The notes: generated from the letters alone by a model not told the origin. DNA of 64,000 nucleotides from DASXMT01 sp963781305 (GCA_963781305.1 CAWAFL010000011.1:1426001-1490000); one strand, 5' to 3'. Shown: positions 43,593 to 52,994, numbered from the stretch's first letter. A program made the numbers and translations.

Positions 43593-44756
43593 TCAGTAGG
43601 ACTGGGCGGCGTCCAGCGCTGCACGGAGGTCGTCCACGAGGTCGTCAACATCCTCGAGCCCGACCGAGAGGCGCAGTAGTGCCGGGTCGACGGCGAGATT
43701 CGGGTCGGCCACCGAGGCGTGGGTCATGCGGCGGGGATGCTCGATCAGCGACTCCACCGCACCCAGCGACTCGGCCAACGTGAAGATAGATGTCGACTCG
43801 GCTACGGCCACGGCGCGAGGTTCGCCGCCTCGCACCGTGAACGAGACCATTGCTCCGAAGCGCCGCATCTGGGCGCTGGCCGTGGCGTGTCCGCTGTGTT
43901 CGCGAAGGCCCGGGTAGTACACCCGGTCCACTACGGGATGGGCAGCCAACGTGTCGACCACCCGGCTTGCGTTGTCGCACTGCCGATCCATTCGGACGGC
44001 GAGCGTCTTCACCCCACGCAGGACGAGGAAGCAGTCGAAGGGTCCGGGTACCGCGCCCGCCGCGTTCTGGACGAAGCCGATGCGCGCACCGAGCTCGGCG
44101 TCGGAAGTGGCGACGAATCCGCCGACGACATCGCTGTGGCCGCCCAGGTACTTCGTGGTCGAATGGACGACGACGTCGGCGCCCAGGGCAAGGGGCCTCT
44201 GTAAGTACGGGGTGGCGAAGGTGTTGTCCACCACGACCATGCCGCCTCGAGCATGGGCCACCTCGACCAGGGCAGCGATGTCGGCAATGCGCAGCAGCGG
44301 GTTCGACGGGCTCTCGGCCCAGATCATCCGCGTCGTCGGCCGCCATGCCGCTGCCACCTCGGAAGGATCGTCAAGCGGGACGGGGGTGAAGGTCAGACCG
44401 GAGCGCGAATGTACGTCGGAGAGGAGCCGGTAGGTCCCCCCATACGCGTCGTTGCCGATCAGGACGTGGTCACCGGGGGAGAGGAGCCGGAGGACGGCAT
44501 CCTCGCCTGCCAGCCCGCTGGCGAACGCAAACCCGTGAGACGCGCCCTCCAGCACGGCCAGACAGGTCTCGAGCGCCGTCCTGGTGGGGTTGCCCGATCG
44601 GCTGTACTCGTAGTCCTGGTGGTGGCCCACGCCGGATTGGGCAAAGGTGGACGTCTGGAAGATCGGAGTTACCACCGCGCCCGTCGTGGGCTCGGGCGGC
44701 TGGCCGGCGTGAATGGCGAGCGTCTCGAAGCCAGGTTCTCGCCGTTCGTCCATCAC
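43593..44756 (-). CDS. metB: Cystathionine gamma-synthase/lyase family enzyme
   Basis: A 387-residue PLP enzyme with the family signatures YEYSRSGNPTR, FASGLAGEDAVL, VVDNTFATPYLQRPL and the PLP lysine in HSTTKYLGGHSD. It exchanges sulfur amino-acid intermediates through cystathionine. The neighbouring upstream gene on the same strand is cystathionine beta-synthase, so lyase activity in cysteine synthesis from homocysteine is at least as likely as the synthase reaction; the two cannot be separated by sequence inspection. 148 nt separate it from that gene. Confidence 0.85.
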   Translation of the reverse strand: MMDERREPGFETLAIHAGQPPEPTTGAVVTPIFQTSTFAQSGVGHHQDYEYSRSGNPTRTALETCLAVLEGASHGFAFASGLAGEDAVLRLLSPGDHVLIGNDAYGGTYRLLSDVHSRSGLTFTPVPLDDPSEVAAAWRPTTRMIWAESPSNPLLRIADIAALVEVAHARGGMVVVDNTFATPYLQRPLALGADVVVHSTTKYLGGHSDVVGGFVATSDAELGARIGFVQNAAGAVPGPFDCFLVLRGVKTLAVRMDRQCDNASRVVDTLAAHPVVDRVYYPGLREHSGHATASAQMRRFGAMVSFTVRGGEPRAVAVAESTSIFTLAESLGAVESLIEHPRRMTHASVADPNLAVDPALLRLSVGLEDVDDLVDDLRAALDAAQSY

Positions 44757-44904
44757 CGGGCCTCGATCGACGAGCCGTGATGGTGCTGGGAGGGTGCAAT
44801 GGCTTGCCCGAACGGCGCTAAGGCTTGCTTTGGGGGCGCCATCTGGCGTTGAAGCGCTACCTGGCGTTGAAAGAGCGTCATGGCTAACTCGGTCGACGCC
44901 ATGG

Positions 44905-46551
44905 CTAGCCGTGGTCCAGGAAGGCCAGGAGGTCCGAGCGGGTGAGGATGCCGACCGGATGACCCCCGTCGAGCACCAGAACAGCGGGGGAACCCTGCAG
45001 TCGCTCAGCGACGCGGTCGACGCTCTCGCCCAGTCCTACGGTGGCAAGCGGGGCCTCCATCACCGAGCTGACCGCTTGATCGAAGATCTCGGGATGATGG
45101 AGGCTCCTCTCCAGAATTTGTCGGTCGGTGACCGACCCGACCACTTCGGCCAGGGCCAGCGGGGGTTCGGCCTTGACCACCGGCAGCTGGGAGACCCCGT
45201 ATTCCTGGAGGATCTCGACGGCGCTTCGGACGCTCTCCGCTGGATGGACATGGACCAATGGCGGCAGGCGGTCCCCCTTCTTGGCCAGGACCGCTTCGGC
45301 CGTCTCCCCTCGGGACCGCACGAAGCCGTGATCGGTCATCCATCCGTCGTCGTAGAGCTTGGAAAGGTACCCCCGTCCTGAGTCGGGGATCAGGACGAGG
45401 ACGACATCATCAGGGCCGAGGGATTTACCGATCTCGAGGGCGGCCCAGACCGCGGTGCCCGTCGACCCCCCGGCCAGTATCCCTTCTTCCTTGGTGACCC
45501 GATGGGCCATCAGGAACGAGTCGCGGTCGGAGACGGCGATCACCTCATCGGCGATCTGCGGGTCGTAGGTAGTAGGCCAGAAGTCCTCGCCAATCCCCTC
45601 GACCAGGTAGGGTCGCCCACCGCCGCCCGAATAGATGGACCCTTCGGGATCGGCCGCGATTATCTGGACGGCGGGATTCTGTGCCTTCAGATAGTGCCCG
45701 ACGCCGCTGATGGTGCCTCCAGTGCCCACGCCGGCGACGAAATGGGTGATGCGCCCCGCCGTCTGCCGCCAGATCTCGGGGCCGGTGGTGCGTTCATGGG
45801 CTCGCGGGTTGCCCTGGTTGCCGTACTGGTTGGGCTGATATGCCCCCGGTGTGGAGTCGGCAAGACGTTTGGCAACGGAGTAGTAGGAATCGGGATGTTC
45901 GGGCGCCACTGCGGTGGGACAGACCACCACCTCGGCTCCGAACGCCCGCAAGAGCTGCCGTTTCTCCAACGCGATCTTGTCAGGCATGGTGAAGATGCAG
46001 TGATAGCCACGCTGCATGGCCACCATGGCCAAGCCGACACCCGTGTTCCCCGAGGTCGGCTCGACGATCGTGCCACCAGGGGCGAGCAGGCCTCGAGCCT
46101 CGGCATCGTTGATCATCTCCAACGCTGGTCGGTCCTTGACGCTCCCTCCCGGGTTGAGGTACTCGAGCTTGGCCAGTAGATGGCACTGGAGATCGCGCCC
46201 GATCCGATCGAGGCGCACGAGGGGTGTATCGCCGATGAGATCGAGCACGGTTTCGGCGACGTCCATGGGCGGCCCGGCGTCGGTGATCGGGCACAACCCC
46301 ACGCCGTCGGGCGGGACGACGGGGTCGTCGGTGAACAACACGGTGGGGAAGCCGGCTCGATGCGCCTCTGCCGCAATCCGTGCGGCGAGAGTCGTGTCGC
46401 CGCTGACCCCCACCAACCGGGGAATGTGACCGCGAAGCTCAGCGATGAGTGAAGAGGTCATCTGCCCGTCCGGGACGCGTAGGACCCGGTTCGCACGTGC
46501 AGTCAGGAGTCTGGGCGGTGTGTCGGTCCCGACCACGAGCAGCGTGTCCAT
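44905..46551 (-). CDS. cbs: Cystathionine beta-synthase with extra N-terminal region
   Basis: The C-terminal 450 residues match actinobacterial cystathionine beta-synthase: NPGGSVKDRPALEMI with the PLP lysine, EPTSGNTGVGLAM, VAGVGTGGTISG and a pair of CBS domains (EYGVSQLPVV; HPVGILTRSDLL). It condenses serine and homocysteine. Mycobacterial Cbs begins at the equivalent of MDVAETVLDLIGDTPLV, here the ATG at 46265. The frame, however, is open and coding-like for about 95 more residues (TLLVVGTDTPPRLLTARANR; AEAHRAGFPTVLFTDDP) with no known match. Starts at 46551 or 46629 would include it. Confidence 0.85.
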   Translation of the reverse strand: MDTLLVVGTDTPPRLLTARANRVLRVPDGQMTSSLIAELRGHIPRLVGVSGDTTLAARIAAEAHRAGFPTVLFTDDPVVPPDGVGLCPITDAGPPMDVAETVLDLIGDTPLVRLDRIGRDLQCHLLAKLEYLNPGGSVKDRPALEMINDAEARGLLAPGGTIVEPTSGNTGVGLAMVAMQRGYHCIFTMPDKIALEKRQLLRAFGAEVVVCPTAVAPEHPDSYYSVAKRLADSTPGAYQPNQYGNQGNPRAHERTTGPEIWRQTAGRITHFVAGVGTGGTISGVGHYLKAQNPAVQIIAADPEGSIYSGGGGRPYLVEGIGEDFWPTTYDPQIADEVIAVSDRDSFLMAHRVTKEEGILAGGSTGTAVWAALEIGKSLGPDDVVLVLIPDSGRGYLSKLYDDGWMTDHGFVRSRGETAEAVLAKKGDRLPPLVHVHPAESVRSAVEILQEYGVSQLPVVKAEPPLALAEVVGSVTDRQILERSLHHPEIFDQAVSSVMEAPLATVGLGESVDRVAERLQGSPAVLVLDGGHPVGILTRSDLLAFLDHG

Positions 46552-46769
46552 GCGGGGAGGCAACATGTGCTCAGGTATCGGCCGACATGGTGGCTGGGCC
46601 GCTCCATCCGATCGTGCCTTCGACACCAATGGAAGTTGGGTCGAACACCGGCGTCAGGGCCCCAGGGAGGAACTGTGGATGGCGCACGAGTTCGATGCTA
46701 CTGGTGGCCATCGCCACACGAGGCGGCGTCATGAGCCGGCGTCGGGAAGCTCAGCACAACCACATCCTG

Positions 46770-46875
46770 CCGAGGCACATCTGCCAACCCTGCCAGGCAT
46801 ACCTGCCCACCCTGCCGAGGCACATCTGCCAACCCTGCCAGGCATACCTGCCCACCCTGCCGAGGCACATCTGCC
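46770..46875. repeat. 45-bp tandem repeat, 2.35 copies
   Basis: Units start at 46770, 46815 and 46860 (the last one partial) with a perfect or near-perfect match. Each contains two related CTGCC-N-CCCTG stretches. Length is a multiple of three, but no conserved protein is encoded. Confidence 0.9.
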
Positions 46876-46915
46876 TCGAGGAGCACGAGGTGTGGCTCCC
46901 ATCTCCGGTGCCAAT

Positions 46916-46943
46916 CTGACACTCGCCGATCGGCCAGTAGTGT
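46916..46943 (+). promoter_or_regulatory. Leaderless promoter of the fabZ-like gene
   Basis: CTGACA (46916-46921), 16 nt, TAGTGT (46938-46943), then 8 nt to the GTG at 46952. Good matches to both boxes; no Shine-Dalgarno sequence. Confidence 0.5.
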
Positions 46944-46951
46944 CGTTTCCC

Positions 46952-47389
46952 GTGCGAGCCGAAGACTTCATTGCCCACCGGGATCCCTTTCTGTTCGTCA
47001 CCGAGTTGGACGCGGTGGAGCCGGGCCAATCCGCTCGGGGTTCGTGGCACCTCACCGGTGACGAAGCGTTCTTTGCCGGTCACTTTCCCGGGCGCCCAAC
47101 CCTTCCCGGTGTCCTCATGGTCGAGGCATTGGCCCAGTTGGGCGGGGTGGCGGTGCTGGCCGACGAGCGCTTCGCCGGCAAGCTCCCGTTGTTCGGCGGC
47201 ATCGAGCGGGCGCGGTTCCGGCGGCAGGTGCTGCCCGGCGACGTGCTCGACCTCGAGGTCTTCCTCGGTCGTATGTCGGCGCGAGCCGGTAAGGGCACCG
47301 GGCGGGCCACCGTGGGCGGCGAGTTGGCTTGCGAAGCGGAGCTGTTGTTCGTGCTGGTCGACGCCGAGCTGTCCGAGCAGTCCAAGTAG
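46952..47389 (+). CDS. fabZ: FabZ-like 3-hydroxyacyl-[ACP] dehydratase (hot-dog fold)
   Basis: The 145-residue protein contains the FabZ core: FIAHRDPFLFVTELD, the catalytic His in FAGHFPGRPTLPGVLMVEALAQLG with the nearby Glu, and LFGGIERARFRRQVLPGD. FabZ dehydrates hydroxyacyl-ACP in fatty-acid synthesis. The reading frame is open far upstream through repeats; I start at the GTG at 46952 because it fits family length and the leaderless promoter. GTG 46940 is an alternative. Confidence 0.8.
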   Translation: MRAEDFIAHRDPFLFVTELDAVEPGQSARGSWHLTGDEAFFAGHFPGRPTLPGVLMVEALAQLGGVAVLADERFAGKLPLFGGIERARFRRQVLPGDVLDLEVFLGRMSARAGKGTGRATVGGELACEAELLFVLVDAELSEQSK

Positions 47390-47420
47390 TCCTGGCGGGC
47401 GGAAAGGATCGATTTCAAAC

Positions 47421-48194
47421 ATGCGCATCGCCACCTGGAACGTCAACTCGTTGGGTGCCCGTCTCGGGCGGGTCGAGGAGTGGCTCGGGTACGCCCAGCC
47501 CGACATCCTTTGCATGCAGGAGACCAAGCAGGCCGACGCCGTGTTCCCCCACGGTGCCTTTGCCACCCTGGGCTACGAGACGGCCCATCACGGTGATGGC
47601 CGCTGGAATGGTGTGGCCATCGCCTCCAAAGTGGGCATCGAAGACGTAGCCGTCGGCTTCAACGATGCCACCGACTCCCAGGGGTCCCGGCTCATCGCTG
47701 CGACCTGCGGAGGGGTGCGGGTCCATTCCGTGTACGTGCCCAACGGACGAAGCCTCGACAGTGAGCACTACACGGCGAAGCTCGAGTGGTTCGCACGCCT
47801 GCGCAGGCTCCTCGATGAGACGTGCGATCCGAGCTCCCCGGTAGTGGTGTGCGGGGACATCAATGTGGCTCCCGAGGACCGCGACGTGTGGGACCCCACC
47901 AAGTTCGTGGGCGAGACCCACGTGAGCGAGCCCGAGCGTGCCGCCCTGGCCAATCTCCAGTCATGGGGACTCGTGGACGCATTTCGTCAGGTCTACGACC
48001 AAGACGGCCTCTTCAGCTGGTGGGACTACCGAGCCGGTTCGTTCCACAAGCGCCAGGGGATGCGGATCGACTTGGTGCTGGTCACCAAGATCCTGGCTGA
48101 ACGGGTGACGTATGCCCTCATCGACAGGAACGCCCGCAAAGGGGAGAAACCCTCCGATCACGCCCCGGTGTTGGTCGACACGTCTATCGACTGA
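47421..48194 (+). CDS. xth: Exodeoxyribonuclease III
   Basis: A 257-residue AP endonuclease/exonuclease of the XthA group: MRIATWNVNSLGARL, ILCMQETK with the metal-binding Glu, YVPNGRSL, GDINVAPEDRDVWD with the catalytic Asp/Asn, and the ending SDHAPVLVD with the Asp-His pair. It cuts DNA at abasic sites during base-excision repair. It begins 31 nt after the fabZ-like gene with GGAAAGG as a rather distant ribosome-binding site. Confidence 0.9.
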   Translation: MRIATWNVNSLGARLGRVEEWLGYAQPDILCMQETKQADAVFPHGAFATLGYETAHHGDGRWNGVAIASKVGIEDVAVGFNDATDSQGSRLIAATCGGVRVHSVYVPNGRSLDSEHYTAKLEWFARLRRLLDETCDPSSPVVVCGDINVAPEDRDVWDPTKFVGETHVSEPERAALANLQSWGLVDAFRQVYDQDGLFSWWDYRAGSFHKRQGMRIDLVLVTKILAERVTYALIDRNARKGEKPSDHAPVLVDTSID

Positions 48195-48208
48195 GCTCGA
48201 TCAGCTGG

Positions 48209-50099
48209 TCAGCGGCCGAGACCTGCTCGCAGTTCGGCGATCCGCTTGCTGGCATCCATGCGCGCCGGCTGACTGTCCATCGACGCGCAGGCTCTCGTGA
48301 TCGGCCCGATCCAGATCGACGGCTCCCGGTCCGAACGCCTCCCAGTGGCGCTGCTTCGTCGGCTCCGCGCCCACATGCAGATGAGCTCCGATGAGGCGCG
48401 GGTGAGCGCCACGTACAACAGCCGCCGCTCCTCATTCCATGCCTCGGTGGTTGTCGCGTGGGAGATAGGGACCAGCCCGTCCTCCATCCCGATCACGCAC
48501 ACCGACGTCCATTCCAGCCCCTTGGCTCGGTGGAAGGTCACCAGCTCCACCGCTTCGTCGGCCTCCTTCCCGTCTCCAGCGGTGCCTCTGCCGGCACCCC
48601 CACTGGTGCGCCCTGTCTGGGGAACAGACTTCGGGGCCGATTCGGGCCCCGGAGCCAGCCGAAAGGGGATGCCCGACCGGCGGAGTGCGCCGGAGACCAC
48701 CGCGAGCTGGTCGTTGGTCCGCGCCAGCACAGCCTGGTCCGACCACGACCGGCCGTTCGCGGCCCAGGCCCGGAGGGTCTCGACCACGCCCTGGGCCTCG
48801 GCGGTCTCGTCCACGAAGGCCCGGATGACCGGTACGGGTCCGTCAGAGCGGGTGGAGTGGGGTGTGCCGGTGGCGGCCGAGCCCAACGCAGCGACCGCCG
48901 CCCCCACCACCTGCGGGCTCGACCGATGGTTGTCATCGAGGTGATGGACGACGATGTTCGGGATCAGTTGGGGCAACCGAAGGATGAGGGTGGGGTCAGC
49001 GCCGTTCCAGCCGTAGATTGCCTGGTTGGGGTCGCCCACGACGAATACATCGGTTCGGTCCCCCAGGATCGTCCGAACCAGCCGGTACTGGGCCGGGTTC
49101 ACGTCCTGGAATTCGTCGATCGAGAGGTGTCGATATCGCCACCGGACGGCGTCGGCGAACCCGGCGTCGGCTTCGATGAAATCGTGGGCGCGAAGGAGGA
49201 CGTCGTCGAGGTCGATCAGGCCACGGCGACGAAGGGTCTCCTCGTATGCCGCGGTAGTGGTCGGCCATCGCCTCGATCGTGTCGACCGAGCCCCCGGGTC
49301 CGCCCGAGCCCTCCTGACCCCTTGAGCCCCCAGCTCCGCCCGAGCCCCCAGTTCCGCCCGAGCCCCCAGTTCCGCCCGAGCCCCCAGCTCCGCCCGAGCC
49401 CCCAGCTCCGACCGAGCCCCCGGGTCCGCCCGAGCCCCCGGGTCCGCCCGAGCCGTTCCCGAACCCACCCGGTGATCGGCCGGCGTCCAGCGCGCTGGCG
49501 ACGTACTGATCAGGGGAGAGGCAACGGGCCTTGGCCCACGTGATCTCGGTATCGACCACCGAAGCCAGGGCTTGTTCGCCCAGGAGGCCGGTGAGCAGGC
49601 GGAACCGGTTCTCGGCCAGCTGAGGCGGTCGCTCCCGCGCATCGGAGGCCCGCCGGCGCAAGAGGGTGAGCGCCAATTGGTGGAGCGTCCCGGCCCGCAC
49701 CCCCGATCCCGCAGTGGGCCCCGAATCCAGGTCGGTCCAGCTGGCGTCGGGGTCGATGGCCCCGGTCCTCGGCAGCGCTCGATCGCCGCTCGACCCGTCC
49801 GCCCGGCCCCGACGGGTGCCCGACTGACCGGCTCGTATGGCCAGCCCAGGGGTCACCGTGGGAACGCCGAAGGAGCGCAGCCGGGCCCTGAGGTCGGTGG
49901 CAGCCTTCCGGGTGAACGTGCAGACCACGGTGTGATCAGCCTCAGCCTCGCCATCCCGGATCCGCCGGGCTACCCGCAGGGTGAGGACCCGGGTCTTGCC
50001 GGAGCCGGCCCCGGCCAGCACGCATACCGCGGCAGCCGGCTCATCGACAGCCTGCCTCTGTGATTCCGTAAGTGAATCCAGTGCCCGGTCGAGTGTCAC
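48209..50099 (-). CDS. UvrD/Rep-family DNA helicase, frameshifted as sequenced
   Basis: The first part (from 50099) has TESQRQAVDEPAAAVCVLAG, Walker A AGAGSGKTRVLTLRV and CTFTRKAATDLRARL of superfamily 1 helicases. Homology continues in the +1 frame from near 49250: YEETLRRRGLIDLDDVLLRA, LSIDEFQDVNPAQY (Walker B), GDPNQAIYGWNGADP, and at the end VALTRASSELICMWARS. One surplus base in 49249-49251 explains the break; without it the join reads HYRAYEETLRRRGLID and the protein is 629 residues. A glycine-rich repeat (about residues 215-260) interrupts the helicase just before. True pseudogene or sequencing error cannot be decided here. Confidence 0.8.
49323..49454 (-). repeat. 18-bp tandem repeats encoding a Gly-rich helicase insert
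   Basis: About seven units of the type GAGCCCCCAGCTCCGCCC (plus-strand sense) encode GGSGGT/GGSGGA. The insertion lies between helicase motifs I and II and is not usual for UvrD-like proteins. Confidence 0.85.
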
Positions 50100-50143
50100 A
50101 GGGGGCCGGGCTCATTGTGCTCCACGTCGGCCGAGGCTATCGC

Positions 50144-50149
50144 TAGGGT
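50144..50149 (+). promoter_or_regulatory. Putative -10 box, leaderless hydrolase gene
   Basis: TAGGGT followed by 6 nt and the GTG at 50156. No clear -35 box at the standard distance. Confidence 0.35.
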
Positions 50150-50155
50150 GTGCCG

Positions 50156-50908
50156 GTGCTGAAGTCATTCGCCGATGGCCATTTGTTCGGGCGGACCTGG
50201 GGATCAGGGACGCCCAGCGTGCTGGCCCTCCATGGCTGGAGGCGCAACCATCTCGACTTCGACCCCGTCTTCGGCGTCCCGGAATTCGAGGCCAGCCACG
50301 CCGCCCTGGCCGTCGACCTGCCCGGCTTCGGGGCCACCCCGCCGCCGCCTGAGGGTTGGGGCAGTCCTGAATACGCTGCCAACCTCGTCTCGTTGTTCGA
50401 CGACCTCTCCGAACGGGTCACCGTCGTCGGTCACAGCTTTGGCGGACGGGTCGCCCTGCACCTGCCCGGCCTGTTGCCTGGCAGGATCGAGCGGTTGGTC
50501 CTCACCGCCGTGCCTCTTCTTGACCGGGAGGGCAGGCGGCGACGCCCGAAACTGGCGTTTCGGTTGGGACGCCGCCTCCACCACCTGGGCGTGGTCAGTG
50601 ACAGTCGGATGGAGAGCCTTCGGAACAAGCACGGCTCTCCCGACTACCGCGCCGCACAGGGGGTGATGCGCCAGGTGTTCGTGCGGCTGCTGACCGAGCA
50701 GTACGGCCCCGTGCTCGAAGGACTGACCATCCCGGTGACCCTCCTGTGGGGCGCCGACGACACCGAGGTGCCGGTCGAGGTGGCCGAGCGGGCCACGACG
50801 CTGCTGGCCTCCTCCAAGCTGATCGTGCGGCCGCGGGCTGGGCACCTCACCCCCACGGAGATCCCCAGCGACTTGCGCGCCGCCATCCTCGACGGTCTAC
50901 CGGCGTGA
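50156..50908 (+). CDS. Alpha/beta hydrolase
   Basis: A 250-residue hydrolase with VLALHGWRRNHLDFD (oxyanion loop), the nucleophile elbow GHSFGGR, LLWGADDTEVP carrying the acid, and the histidine in RPRAGHLTPTEIP. No substrate can be proposed. The GTG at 50156 is chosen for a leaderless start; GTG 50150 is two codons upstream. It ends 7 nt before the MurF-like gene, so the two are probably co-transcribed. Confidence 0.78.
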   Translation: MLKSFADGHLFGRTWGSGTPSVLALHGWRRNHLDFDPVFGVPEFEASHAALAVDLPGFGATPPPPEGWGSPEYAANLVSLFDDLSERVTVVGHSFGGRVALHLPGLLPGRIERLVLTAVPLLDREGRRRRPKLAFRLGRRLHHLGVVSDSRMESLRNKHGSPDYRAAQGVMRQVFVRLLTEQYGPVLEGLTIPVTLLWGADDTEVPVEVAERATTLLASSKLIVRPRAGHLTPTEIPSDLRAAILDGLPA

Positions 50909-50915
50909 CCTGGGC

Positions 50916-52898
50916 ATGACCGGGTCGGTTCTCGCCCGTTACCACGGCACCTCTGGCTGGATCGTCGTGGGAGTCTGCATCGTGGCTCTCGCCCCCTCGG
51001 GGTTGCGCTGGCTGCGGGTGGCCCAGCGCGAGCACTACCTGGCCGGCTCCGCCACCCGATTCGCCGCCCGCTGGTGGACGGTCACCCCGCTGAACGTCGC
51101 CCTTGCCGTGGTGGCAGTGGCCGGCGCCGTGACCTCCCTGTGGTGGACGCTTGCCGGTCTGGCCACTGCATTTGCGGTCGGTGTCGGTCCGATCGGGTTG
51201 AGCATTCGCGGGCGATCCTCACCGCTGGCCTGGACCCGCCGGCTCCGGACCCTGGCCATCGTGTGGCTCGGAGCCCAGCTCGTGGTCGTGGTCGTCGGTG
51301 TCGTCACCGGCCTGGCCTCGCCGCTGGCCGTGCTGGGCGCCCTGATCGTGCCCGTCGTGGTCGACGCAGCATGCGCCCTCACCGCTCCGTTCGAGTCCAG
51401 GATGGCCGGTCGGTTCGTCCACCAGGCTTCGGCCAGGCTTTCCCAGGTGGCGCCCACAGTGGTGGCCATCACCGGTTCGTTCGGCAAGACGTCGACAAAG
51501 AACCATCTCACCCACCTGATCGCCGGTCAGCGCTCGGTGGTGGCCAGCCCGGCCAGCTTCAACAACCGGGCCGGCTTGGCCCGGGCCATCAACGAGCACC
51601 TGTCCGACGGCGCCCAGGTGTTCGTGGCCGAGATGGGGACCTACGGTCCGGGGGAGATCGCCGACCTGTGCCGGTGGTGCCCGCCGGAGATCGCCGTGAT
51701 CACGGCCATCGGGCCGGTGCACCTCGAGCGGTTCGGATCCGAGGATCGCATCGTCGAGGCCAAGGCCGAGATCACGACGGAAGCCTCGACGGTGGTCCTG
51801 AACGTCGACGACCACCGCCTAGCCGCCCTGGCCGATCGGCTGGCCGGCCAGGGCAAGCGGGTGGTGCGCTGTTCCGCTTCCGACATCGACAGCGAGGTCA
51901 GCGTTGTCCGCGGCACCGGCGGGATGACGGTACGGATTGGGCCTGAGGGAGCTCCAGCGACAACGTCCACCGTTGTCCCGGTGCCGGCTCCGGCCGGCTC
52001 GCCCGGCACCGGTGTTGCGGGCACGGGCAACGCCTCCGGGGAGGGAAGAGAGGAGCCGGGGCTCGGAGCCGAAGGGTATGCCACCCTGATCGAAGACCTC
52101 GTCGTGCCGGCCGGCGTCCAGCCGGGCAACCTGGCCTGTGCCATCGGCGTGGCCCATGCTCTCGGCCTGGGAAACGACGCCATCGCCGCCCGGCTGTCCG
52201 ATCTTCCCGCCGTGGGTCACCGGCTCGAAGCCGGCCGCTCGCCTGCCGGCTTCGTCGTCTTCGACGATACGTACAACTCGAACCCGTCGGGGGCCAGCGA
52301 GGCATTGGTCGCCCTGGTCGCCCAGGCGGCTCCGATTGTCCGGCCTGCGCCGTCGAGCGAGCCAGCGCCGTCGAGCGAGCCACCTCCGACACATGGGGGA
52401 GTGCCCACAGGGTCCCACCAGGCAGCCGAGTCGCCCCAGACGGCCGAGTCGCCGAAGGCAGTCGAGTCGCCCAAGGCAGCTGATTCCCACCAGGCAGCCG
52501 AGTCGCCCCAGGCAGCCGAGTCGCCCCAGGCAGCCGAGTCGCCCCAGGCAGCCGAGTCGCCCCAGGCAGCCGAGTCGCCCCAGGCAGCCGAGTCGCCCCA
52601 GGCAGCCCCGCCCAGCAGGCAGCGTCTGGTAGTCGTGACCCCGGGGATGGTCGAGCTGGGGTCCCGGCAAGCCGAGGAGAACCAGGCATTTGGGGCGGCG
52701 GCGGCGTTGGCGGCTACCGACCTGGTCGTGGTCGGCCGCACCAACCGACGTGCCCTGGTTGCTGGATCCTCCGTCCCCAACGGCGCCACCGTCCACCTGA
52801 TGGCCGACCGGGAGGAGGCCGTCGCCTGGGTGCGCGCCGAGCTCGGTCCCGGCGATGCCGTGCTGTACGAGAACGATCTCCCGGACCACTACCCTTGA
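50916..52898 (+). CDS. MurF-like Mur ligase with N-terminal membrane region and repeat insertion
   Basis: The 660-residue protein begins with about four hydrophobic segments (residues 15-160). A Mur-ligase domain follows, with the P-loop ITGSFGKTSTKNHL, FNNRAGLARAINEHL, VAEMGTYGPGEIADL and VFDDTYNSNPSG. MurF adds D-Ala-D-Ala to the peptidoglycan precursor, and the next gene is ddl, which makes that dipeptide. Usual MurF is about 450 residues, without membrane segments. A stretch of about 90 residues with AAESPQ repeats splits the C-terminal domain, which resumes at RQRLVVVTPGMVELG. A second loop insertion (Pro/Gly-rich) occurs near residue 345-375. Confidence 0.8.
   Translation: MTGSVLARYHGTSGWIVVGVCIVALAPSGLRWLRVAQREHYLAGSATRFAARWWTVTPLNVALAVVAVAGAVTSLWWTLAGLATAFAVGVGPIGLSIRGRSSPLAWTRRLRTLAIVWLGAQLVVVVVGVVTGLASPLAVLGALIVPVVVDAACALTAPFESRMAGRFVHQASARLSQVAPTVVAITGSFGKTSTKNHLTHLIAGQRSVVASPASFNNRAGLARAINEHLSDGAQVFVAEMGTYGPGEIADLCRWCPPEIAVITAIGPVHLERFGSEDRIVEAKAEITTEASTVVLNVDDHRLAALADRLAGQGKRVVRCSASDIDSEVSVVRGTGGMTVRIGPEGAPATTSTVVPVPAPAGSPGTGVAGTGNASGEGREEPGLGAEGYATLIEDLVVPAGVQPGNLACAIGVAHALGLGNDAIAARLSDLPAVGHRLEAGRSPAGFVVFDDTYNSNPSGASEALVALVAQAAPIVRPAPSSEPAPSSEPPPTHGGVPTGSHQAAESPQTAESPKAVESPKAADSHQAAESPQAAESPQAAESPQAAESPQAAESPQAAESPQAAPPSRQRLVVVTPGMVELGSRQAEENQAFGAAAALAATDLVVVGRTNRRALVAGSSVPNGATVHLMADREEAVAWVRAELGPGDAVLYENDLPDHYP
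52417..52610 (+). repeat. 18-bp tandem repeats in the MurF-like gene
   Basis: The unit CAGGCAGCCGAGTCGCCC is repeated about ten times, perfectly in the middle, and encodes AAESPQ. The frame is kept throughout. Confidence 0.95.
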
Positions 52899-52994
52899 GG
52901 CTCCGTGAGCTCCCCGGCAGCGATGTCGTAGGGCCGCACCCACCTGCCGGCCCAGACGCTGGTCAAGCCGCCTGAACGGAGGAGACAACCACTC

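Larger units (their letters stand above)
46630..46951. other. Intergenic region with 45-bp repeats
   Basis: About 320 nt between the divergent cbs and fabZ-like genes. It carries the 45-bp repeat described separately and, at its right end, the fabZ-like promoter. Open frames cross it on both strands, but they are repetitive and unlike any protein I know. Confidence 0.5.

Noticed and set aside
46445..46951. Upstream extension of the fabZ-like frame through the 45-bp repeats
   Set aside because: The extension is repetitive (HLPTLPGIPAHPAEA) and unlike other dehydratases; a leaderless promoter and normal length support the start at 46952.
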